DNA of 22,309 nt from contig NZ_LSKQ01000305.1 of assembly GCF_001557115.1 (NCBI RefSeq), positions 1 to 22,309 on the forward strand, written 5' to 3'. Under the pieces are notes generated by a model that worked only from the letters and a program-made list of their open reading frames with translations, was not told where the DNA came from and made no database searches. This document shows, one piece after another, positions 1 to 4,706 of this stretch; the stretch's first letter is position 1; every line of letters begins with the position of its first letter. The DNA comes from Erythrobacter sp. CCH5-A1 (GTDB lineage: Bacteria; Pseudomonadota; Alphaproteobacteria; Sphingomonadales; Sphingomonadaceae). A program made the position numbers and the translations under genes.

Positions 1-339
1 TTTTTTACGCGTCATGCCCCGGCGCACGAAAAAGCGATGCAGTCCGGCGACAGAGACCACCAAACCCATCTCGACCAGGGCCAGACGCAACTCCTCAAGT
101 TAGATGTCCTTGCGTGACTCCCAAAGCACCAGGATGTCGGCTGCTCGCTCCTCGATCCGCCGGGAACGCATATCACCACCGTGTGACCTGGGAGCAAAAC
201 TGCCGGTTGCACGGCGCTGGCCGAACCAGCGGATCGCTTTCGATGGCGCAATGCCAAACCGAACCGCCGCTGCGCGACAACCTAACCACTCATCAATCGC
301 CGCCAAGACGCGAACCCGCAAATCCATCGAAAGAGCCAT
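1..339 (-). pseudogene. IS630-family transposase, N-terminal part, broken by in-frame stop and window edge
   Basis: On the minus strand the protein starts MALSMDLRVRVLAAIDEW and continues through a helix-turn-helix typical of the N-terminus of IS630-type transposases (CRAAAVRFGIAPSKAIRWF, then an R/G-rich linker). A TAA codon ends the frame just after ESRKDI, but the same frame continues without a shift as LEELRLALVEMGLVVSVAGL and HRFFVRRGMTRKK to the window edge, which is the expected next part of this family. The stop is therefore a point nonsense mutation in an otherwise alignable gene, not a shift. The DDE catalytic domain would lie beyond position 1 and cannot be seen. A GGAGG-like site lies just upstream of the ATG. 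The IS110-type element begins about 30 bp upstream of this start codon. Family assignment is from recognised sequence style, not from a search. Confidence 0.75.
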
Positions 340-375
340 CCAGGCCGGCCTCCTTCACCAGCATGGATTCTGATG

Positions 376-389
376 ATGTGGACGCCCCC
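376..389. repeat. Left subterminal inverted repeat of the IS110-type element
   Basis: The 14 bases ATGTGGACGCCCCC are the exact reverse complement of 1695-1708. The word GATTC also occurs just outside both repeats, at slightly different distances, so the true terminus may extend a few bases outward. Confidence 0.75.
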
Positions 390-447
390 GCACTGACCGG
401 CAGTTGCTATGCGGCTGGTTTCTACAGCAGGAAGAGGAGCGTTCACG

Positions 448-1467
448 ATGATTACGACTATTGGATTGGATCTGGCGAAGAGCGTATTTCAGGCTCACGG
501 TATCGACGAGAGCGGTGTCACGGTGCTGGTGAAGAAGCTGCACCGCAAACAGATGCTGCCTTTCTTCTCGAAGCTGCCGCCTTGCCTGATCGCGGTGGAG
601 GCGTGCGGAACGGCGCACTATTGGGCCCGCACGCTTTCCGCGATGGGCCACGAGGTCCGCCTGATTCCGCCATCTTATGTCAAAGCCTTTGTGAAGCACG
701 GCAAGAGCGACGCGCTTGATGCCGAGGCGATTTGCGAAGCGGCGCAGCGCCCCACCATGCGGTTCGTGCCGATTAAGACGGTCCAGCAGCAGGGCATTCT
801 CATGACCCATGGCGCCCGGTCCCTACTCGTGCGCCAGCGCACCATGCTTGCCAATGCCCTGCGCGCGCATCTGGCGGAACTGGGCTTCGTCGCCAACCCC
901 GGTATCGCCAACCTGGCAAAGCTGGCCGATCAAGTGATGGCCGACAAGGCGGCGCTGCCGTCCGATGCCCGAGCAGCGCTCGAGATGCTGATCCGCCAGA
1001 TTATGGCAGTCAGCGGCGAGGTTGCTATGCTCGACCAACAACTCATGGCGTGGCACGCCGAAAGCGAAGCCAGTCGCAGGCTTGCGGCGATCCCCGGTCT
1101 CGGGATCATTACAGCGATGGCCATTGCTGCGACTGTGACCGATGCGGAGCAGTTCTCCTCGGGCCGGCAGTTCGCAGCATGGCTCGGACTGACACCGCAG
1201 CAGCATTACACTGGCGGCAAAACCAGACTTGGCGGCATCTCCAAGCAGGGCGACCGATACCTGCGCCGATTGCTCGTGGTCGGGGCCACCGCAGTCATGC
1301 GCCACGTCAAAGATAAGCCCACGCCGATGGCGAACTGGATCAGGAAGCTCTCCGAGAAAAAGCCTTTCCGGCTCGTCTCGGTGGCGCTTGCCAACAAACT
1401 CGCCCGGATCGCTTGGGTCGTGCTGACCCGCAAGGAGGCCTATCACCCCTACGCGCATCTGACCTGA
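448..1467 (+). CDS. IS110-family (IS1111-like) DEDD transposase
   Basis: This 339-aa protein would catalyse RNA-guided recombination of its element. The start MITTIGLDLAKSVFQ is preferred over the upstream ATG at 409 because GAAGAGGAG lies a normal distance upstream and the protein then begins at the family's usual first strand. The RuvC-like acidic residues are visible: D8 (GLDLAK), E51 (AVEACG), and D88 and D91 (SDALDAEA). The C-terminal Tnp domain has IPGLG (about 216-219) and the conserved stretch GLTPQQHYTGGKTRLGGISK (247-266). In that stretch the family normally has Ser-Ser/Thr-Gly-Gly; here the first Ser position is Tyr254, so activity may be impaired. Length matches the family and the frame is intact. 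Short upstream and long downstream non-coding segments fit the IS1111 subgroup. Confidence 0.92.
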   Translation: MITTIGLDLAKSVFQAHGIDESGVTVLVKKLHRKQMLPFFSKLPPCLIAVEACGTAHYWARTLSAMGHEVRLIPPSYVKAFVKHGKSDALDAEAICEAAQRPTMRFVPIKTVQQQGILMTHGARSLLVRQRTMLANALRAHLAELGFVANPGIANLAKLADQVMADKAALPSDARAALEMLIRQIMAVSGEVAMLDQQLMAWHAESEASRRLAAIPGLGIITAMAIAATVTDAEQFSSGRQFAAWLGLTPQQHYTGGKTRLGGISKQGDRYLRRLLVVGATAVMRHVKDKPTPMANWIRKLSEKKPFRLVSVALANKLARIAWVVLTRKEAYHPYAHLT

Positions 1468-1694
1468 TCGCGCCAGGTCACCCGAAATGGTAATGGCAGT
1501 CGATGATGAGTGAAGATCGAGCCAATGGTGAGACCAACCCGTCTGATTCAATGCGCTTCAAAGCGCGGGAGCCTGTTTAGGGACCTCGCCGGCGGATTTC
1601 GATCAGGGCCAGCGGCAGTAAGAATGCCGCACAAAGAGGCCGGACATATGAAAGCATCCGATCAAACCCGTCCCGACAACAATGCCTTTGCCAA
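1468..1694 (+). ncRNA. Candidate guide (seek/bridge) RNA region of the IS1111-like element
   Basis: About 227 bp lie between the transposase stop and the right inverted repeat with no convincing coding frame. In the IS1111 subgroup the structured guide RNA that pairs with target and donor DNA is encoded on this side of the transposase, whereas true IS110 members carry it upstream. A small perfect hairpin (GCGCTT at 1553-1558 with AAGCGC at 1561-1566) and several GC-rich segments are visible. I could not fold the region or identify guide loops, so the RNA's limits and existence are inferred from position only. Confidence 0.4.
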
Positions 1695-1708
1695 GGGGGC
1701 GTCCACAT
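1695..1708. repeat. Right subterminal inverted repeat of the IS110-type element
   Basis: GGGGGCGTCCACAT is the exact reverse complement of 376-389 and marks the right side of the element, about 227 bp after the transposase stop. Confidence 0.75.
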
Positions 1709-1966
1709 ATGAATCACAAATCAGCCGCCATGGAAATCCCCTTCCGATTCATCTCGGTCGAAAACCGCTCTAAAGCGCGCAGTTCCCGGCGAACACGCTG
1801 GCGACCTCAGGCTCGGGTGCCAATTCACGGTGGGCCCGCGCCGAAAGGCGTTACTGCCGCCGCCCATCCGGCCTAGATCGAGTCGTGCGCTAGACGGACG
1901 AACGCTTCTGCGCCGGACCAAAGAACGGCGTGGGGAAAGCGCCGCAAGCGCTACGCTCTTGTCACC

Positions 1967-2134
1967 ATGTGCCGCAATACGACGCCCATCACTCCCATCT
2001 GCGAGCGCCGGCACGAAGCGAAGTCCGGCGACAACATGGGTGGTTCGCTGCCGTCCGGCATCGCCGATTCTGTTGGAGTGCCCGTCAAACCCAGCCATGG
2101 CCGTTCCGGGGCCGTCCACCCAAGCATGATATAG
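1967..2134 (+). CDS. Small ORF, 55 aa, unknown, possibly a remnant
   Basis: This frame begins MCRNTTPITPICERRHEAKS and ends in TAG at 2132-2134. It has no recognisable domain, two cysteines and no convincing ribosome site. Its stop overlaps by one base the GTG of the next frame (TAGTG), an arrangement compatible with translational coupling or with one older gene split by a shift. I do not recognise the product and give it low weight. Confidence 0.15.
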   Translation: MCRNTTPITPICERRHEAKSGDNMGGSLPSGIADSVGVPVKPSHGRSGAVHPSMI

Positions 2135-2250
2135 TGAGCTGGCGCGTCATCGACGATTGGCCAGCGAAGAACCAAGTTACCGATGCCGAATTTGCTGTGT
2201 TCGAAGCATGGTTTGGCGACGTTTTTGACGAGCTATTCGGCCCGGCCTGA
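2134..2250 (+). pseudogene. Probable C-terminal remnant of a conserved hypothetical protein
   Basis: The frame VSWRVIDDWPAKNQVTDAEF followed by AVFEAWFGDVFDELFGPA is acidic and aromatic-rich and reads as real protein, unlike the Arg/Pro-rich frame upstream of it (open from 1930). A GTG at 2134 could start a 38-aa peptide, but the segment looks more like the tail of a longer protein. My impression is that tails of this type sit upstream of recombinase genes in alphaproteobacterial mobile elements, which would fit the recombinase remnant 100 bp downstream; that link is memory-based inference. Confidence 0.35.
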
Positions 2251-2349
2251 CCACTCATGAGCCCGTCTTTTGCTTCTGGAACTCATGCACTTAGTGCCTC
2301 AACGGAGTATATGGGGCACAGTCAAGGCTGTGACATGCGGGCTTCATGA

Positions 2350-2535
2350 ACACGGCAGTCATACCGCCGTGACCATTTCTGCGCGCTGGCACAGCAAGTC
2401 GAGGTCAATGACGGCGAGGTCCGCATCATGGGATCGAAGTCCGATCTATTGAGGGCACTTGCCGCCGCAGGCGATTCGGGAACACCGCCGGGCGCAGTGC
2501 CCAGCTTTATTCCAAGGTGGTGGAGCAGGATGTAA
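2350..2535 (+). pseudogene. C-terminal remnant of a serine-recombinase family protein
   Basis: Directly after a TGA at 2347-2349 this frame reads TRQSYRRDHFCALAQQVEVN, DGEVRIMGSKSDLLRALAAA and then a tail ending AVPSFIPRWWSRM before TAA. The DGEVRIMGSK-LLR-L signature followed by VPSF-P-W is the usual C-terminal end of a group of alphaproteobacterial site-specific serine recombinases. Nothing upstream in this frame resembles the catalytic resolvase or zinc-ribbon domains, so about 62 codons survive of a protein normally several hundred residues long. It has no start codon or ribosome site of its own. Confidence 0.6.
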
Positions 2536-2622
2536 ACATGTCTGGCCTCGGTAACCAGAAGAAGTCAGACCGCGCGACCGCTTGCCGCGCCGCTACGGTG
2601 CTCATCGATATAATTGGTAAAT

Positions 2623-2662
2623 GAGGTCGCCGTTGTCCGGGTAACCGAGCGACGGCGACCTC
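2623..2662 (-). terminator. Hairpin downstream of the copper-storage gene
   Basis: GAGGTCGCCGT (2623-2633) and ACGGCGACCTC (2652-2662) form a perfect 11-bp stem with an 18-nt loop, 8 bp past the stop of the minus-strand gene at 2670. Read on the minus strand it is followed by a modestly AT-rich stretch but no true T-run, so termination would be weak or Rho-assisted. It may also act against read-in from the left. Confidence 0.5.
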
Positions 2663-2669
2663 GGCTGGA

Positions 2670-3005
2670 TCAGGAAGCTGCGATCATCTTGCGGCATTCC
2701 TCGGCACATTTGCGGCATGCAGCTGCACAAGCCTGGCAGTGATCATGAGCATGTTGTCCGCATTCAGCGGCACAGCTTTCGCATACCTCCGCACAAAGCG
2801 CACAAAGCTGCTTGGCGAAGCTGCTTTTGCGCGCGACAAAACTAGCCGCGAGGCGGCAAACGGCTGCGCAATCGAGCGTGAGCTCGATGCATCGCGTCAT
2901 GGCCTGAACATGATCTGACCTAAGACATGAGACTGTGCAAGTATCGCAGGCATCTGCGCAGGCGTTGCATGCGGCAAGGCAATCGAGATGGTTGTTCGAC
3001 ATCAT
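2670..3005 (-). CDS. Four-helix-bundle copper-storage protein (Csp/DUF326 type)
   Basis: The 111-aa protein has 19 cysteines arranged mostly as CxxC and CxxxC along predicted amphipathic helices (CLAACNACADACDTC; CALCAEVCESCAAEC; CQACAAACRKCAEEC). This is the signature of Csp-type proteins, which bind many Cu(I) ions on Cys thiolates inside a four-helix bundle. No signal peptide or Tat motif is present, so it is probably the cytosolic Csp3-like form, buffering copper inside the cell. Two adjacent ATG codons follow GGAG; the second (at 3002) has the better spacing, so the true protein may be one residue shorter. It is transcribed away from the rest of the island from a MerR-type promoter (3047-3078) and followed by a hairpin, so it is probably monocistronic. 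Confidence 0.9.
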   Translation of the reverse strand: MMSNNHLDCLAACNACADACDTCTVSCLRSDHVQAMTRCIELTLDCAAVCRLAASFVARKSSFAKQLCALCAEVCESCAAECGQHAHDHCQACAAACRKCAEECRKMIAAS

Positions 3006-3046
3006 CTTTCTCCAAATGAGTTGAGACCTTTGTCAGGTCGTTTGGC

Positions 3047-3078
3047 GTTCTACGCTCCGGACTACGGTCCCGGGTCAA
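3047..3078 (-). promoter_or_regulatory. MerR-type promoter for the copper-storage gene
   Basis: On the minus strand TTGACC (-35) and TAGAAC (-10) are separated by 20 bp instead of the usual 17, the over-long spacing activated by MerR-family regulators. The spacer contains GGAC-4-GTCC, a partial dyad. Aligned with the plus-strand promoter at 3142-3173 it shares TTGACC, the 20-bp spacing and a GACC...GTC core at the same offset. The predicted start leaves a leader of about 35 nt before the Csp start codon. Confidence 0.6.
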
Positions 3079-3141
3079 TGTTCGATTTTTGGGAATTTTT
3101 TCTGATCGCATTTTGACGAAGATCAATGATCCAGATTTCCC

Positions 3142-3173
3142 TTGACCTATGACCATGGTCGAAGGTGCATAAG
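3142..3173 (+). promoter_or_regulatory. CueR-like MerR promoter and operator, plus strand
   Basis: TTGACC and CATAAG are separated by 20 bp (19 if GCATAA is taken). The spacer region carries a 22-bp imperfect dyad, ACCT-2-GACCATGGTC-2-AGGT, that fails only at the two base pairs between the arms. E. coli PcopA has the same TTGACC...AGGT frame, so a Cu(I)/Ag(I)-sensing MerR protein is the likely activator. The first gene on this strand starts about 140 nt downstream of the predicted start site. Confidence 0.7.
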
Positions 3174-3320
3174 CCCGTTCGGTGCTGCGATCAGACATGG
3201 ACCATGCGCCTTCTCGCCCCGACGTATGTCTGCCCAAAGTGCTGATTATCTGTGCATGATTAACGGTTTAATCGCTGGCTGCGACAGCGGCGGCGGCCTT
3301 TTTTGAAGGAGCAAAGTGAC

Positions 3321-3671
3321 ATGAAGAAAATTTTCGCATCCCTGCTGATCGGCGCCGCGCTGATCAGCGCTTCACCGTCGATCGCCCAGGGCATGGGGCA
3401 TAGCTTTTTCATGCGCGGACACGTCGTCGCGATGGAGGATACGGGCCCGGTGATCTGCATCGGCAAGGCCGACGGTGCGCAGACCGGTCAGGTTCTGGAT
3501 GTTTACCGGGTTGAGTACCGGCACGCGCACAGACCCGAGCAGACGAGTTACAAGCGGGTGAAGGTTGGCGAGGTCAAGATCACCGAGATCATCGATGATC
3601 ATTTTGCTCGCACGCAGGTGACTGACGGCAAGCTCAAGGAGCACGACATCGTCGAGCTCAGCCGCAAATGA
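3321..3671 (+). CDS. Small secreted protein of unknown function
   Basis: The start MKKIFASLLIGAALISASPS is chosen over the ATG at 3303 because AAGGAG lies 9 nt upstream and the signal peptide then begins with its lysines; cleavage is likely after SIAQ. The mature part (about 94 aa) has a beta-rich pattern: GHVVAMEDTGPVICIGKADG, then QTGQVLDVYRVEY, VKVGEVKITEIIDDHFART and KLKEHDIVELSRK. This alternation of a Gly-Asp turn, a G-x-V-L-x-V-Y strand and a final D-I-V-E-L resembles the C-terminal domain of FlgT-like proteins, but I am not certain. It lies downstream of the CueR-like promoter and is followed at once by a hairpin, so it is probably one of the first metal-induced products. It has no conserved metal-ligand cluster beyond a few His and Met and one Cys. 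Confidence 0.75.
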   Translation: MKKIFASLLIGAALISASPSIAQGMGHSFFMRGHVVAMEDTGPVICIGKADGAQTGQVLDVYRVEYRHAHRPEQTSYKRVKVGEVKITEIIDDHFARTQVTDGKLKEHDIVELSRK

Positions 3672-3677
3672 GCAGTG

Positions 3678-3710
3678 AGCGGGGCAACGCAGGCCGGCGG
3701 CTGCCCCGCT
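3678..3710 (+). terminator. GC-rich hairpin after the small secreted gene
   Basis: AGCGGGGCA (3678-3686) and TGCCCCGCT (3702-3710) form a perfect 9-bp stem with a 15-nt loop, 6 bp past the stop codon. No T-run follows. A nearly identical stem occurs just past czcA at 21291-21317. Confidence 0.5.
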
Positions 3711-3793
3711 CCAGCCCAAGATGGATGCATGGCCCCAAAGAGACGATGCCTACGGGTCTGGGAACAAGCGAACCCATCTGAAAGGAGCCGCAA

Positions 3794-4252
3794 ATGCAAG
3801 GTTACACCATCGGGGCGCTGGCTTCAGCATGTGGCGTGCGGCGCGACACCATTCGATATTATGAGCGCTCTGGTCTTTTGCCTGAACCCGACCGGACGGC
3901 CTCCGGCTATCGCATCTATGGGCGCGACGATGTCGAACGGGTCAACTTCATCAAGACCGCGCAGATGCTCGGGTTTACACTGAGCGAGATCGTGCTGCTG
4001 TTATCGTTGCGGCACTCTCAGGCCAAGTCTGCTGCCGAGGTTGTCGAACTGACAGAAAAGAAGATCCGCAGCCTGTCAGACAAGCTGTCGCAGCTCCGAA
4101 CAATCAAAAGAGCTCTTGCTCAGCTTGTTGCGGATTGTCCTGTGGATGTGCCTGTCAGTGACTGCCCGATCCTCGGGTATATCGCCCATCCGCAATCCCG
4201 TCGCCAGCTCACGCAGCGGCCTGAAAACCCCCATCAGCAGGTTGCTGGCTAA
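3794..4252 (+). CDS. MerR-family metal-responsive regulator, CueR-like
   Basis: The 152-aa protein starts MQGYTIGALASACGVRRDTI with AAGGAG 6 nt upstream. Residues 1-70 form the MerR winged helix-turn-helix (DTIRYYERSGLLPEP, SGYRIYGRDDVERVNFIK), followed by the long dimerisation helix. Two features suggest the effector. The residue before AAEVVELTEKK aligns with CueR Ser77, where divalent sensors such as ZntR and MerR have Cys. The metal-binding loop holds two cysteines as DCPVDVPVSDCPIL (C-x8-C; CueR has C-x7-C). Both fit monovalent Cu(I)/Ag(I) sensing. The C-terminal tail (about 20 aa, Gln/Arg/Pro-rich) is longer than in CueR. It would bind the two MerR-type promoters at 3.05-3.17 kb; this is inferred from proximity. 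Confidence 0.88.
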   Translation: MQGYTIGALASACGVRRDTIRYYERSGLLPEPDRTASGYRIYGRDDVERVNFIKTAQMLGFTLSEIVLLLSLRHSQAKSAAEVVELTEKKIRSLSDKLSQLRTIKRALAQLVADCPVDVPVSDCPILGYIAHPQSRRQLTQRPENPHQQVAG

Positions 4253-4338
4253 CCTAGCCGCAAGGCGTCTCCCGCGCACGGCCTTGGTCAGCCAGCGCTG
4301 CTCAACGGCGAAATCCCATTCAGAAGAAAGGAACGATC

Positions 4339-4680
4339 ATGACTTTGCTAAGCCCCAAATGGACCCCGATTGTATCGGCGCTCGTGATTACTGCAGCGCT
4401 GGGTGCCTGTAGCCCGGCGTCAGAGGCCGACAACGTCGCTGCCACCAACACCGATACCAGCATTCGGGAAGACAACCCGTCAGAAGTCGCCCGCGAAATG
4501 CACGATCAGATGAACGAGGGCCAGGCCATGCACGATTCCATGCAGGATGGAGCGATGCCCACTGACCAGATGGGGCCGGACGGCGCCCACGGCCACGCGA
4601 TGAAGGGCATGGGGAACAAGCCCGCTCCTGAGCCTACGCCCAAGGACAAGGCGGATCCGATGCCAATGAGCGACATGTAG
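4339..4680 (+). CDS. Met/His-rich lipoprotein, putative periplasmic metal binder
   Basis: The 113-aa protein has a lipoprotein signal (SALVITAALGAC, lipobox LGAC, lipidated Cys24), and AAGGA lies 7 nt upstream of the ATG. The mature part is hydrophilic and disordered-looking, with many methionines and histidines in its second half (MHDQMNEGQAMHDSMQDGAM, HGHAMKGMG, DPMPMSDM). Repeated M-x-x-M and H-x-M patterns in the periplasm are typical Cu(I)/Ag(I) ligands. No catalytic domain is visible. It lies 87 bp after the MerR gene and 26 bp before the NADH reductase, so it may be the first gene of that operon and serve as a copper sponge or delivery protein. Function is inferred from composition and context. 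Confidence 0.8.
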   Translation: MTLLSPKWTPIVSALVITAALGACSPASEADNVAATNTDTSIREDNPSEVAREMHDQMNEGQAMHDSMQDGAMPTDQMGPDGAHGHAMKGMGNKPAPEPTPKDKADPMPMSDM

Positions 4681-4706
4681 GCAATTGGGCCGGCAATTGG
4701 CGTGAC

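Larger units (their letters stand above)
369..1711 (+). mobile_element. IS110-family (IS1111-like) insertion sequence, approximate ends
   Basis: A single DEDD transposase gene is flanked by a perfect 14-bp inverted repeat at 376-389 and 1695-1708. Subterminal inverted repeats of about this size are a hallmark of the IS1111 subgroup of IS110. The left non-coding segment is short (about 60 bp) and the right one long (about 230 bp), again the IS1111 arrangement. The outer limits given assume about 7 bp outside the left repeat and 3 bp outside the right, as in well-studied IS1111 elements; the exact ends cannot be fixed without an empty site. No target duplication is expected for this family. Confidence 0.65.
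1712..2349. other. Debris region without a convincing intact gene
   Basis: Several open frames of 60-130 codons exist on both strands, but they are Arg/Pro/Gly/Ser-rich, lack good ribosome sites and look like frames opened by high GC. The only segments that read like protein are a 55-codon frame (1967-2134), the peptide following it (2134-2250) and a short frame (2257-2349) that ends in TGA directly before the recombinase remnant. The region is best read as decayed mobile DNA between the IS110 element and the metal genes. Confidence 0.5.

Noticed and set aside
1721..2119. 132-codon minus-strand frame in the debris region
   Set aside because: Arg/Gly/Ser-rich with no domain and no ribosome site; typical of a frame opened by GC bias.
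3197..3259. 20-codon ORF (MDHAPSRPDVCLPKVLIICA) in the leader after the CueR-like promoter
   Set aside because: No ribosome site and no sign of conservation; short frames like this are expected by chance.
3281..3307. GC-rich stretch followed by a T-run (CTTTTTTTG) before the 3321 gene, resembling a terminator
   Set aside because: The only stem (CGCTG/CAGCG) is short and not next to the T-run, and the gene's own ribosome site follows at once.
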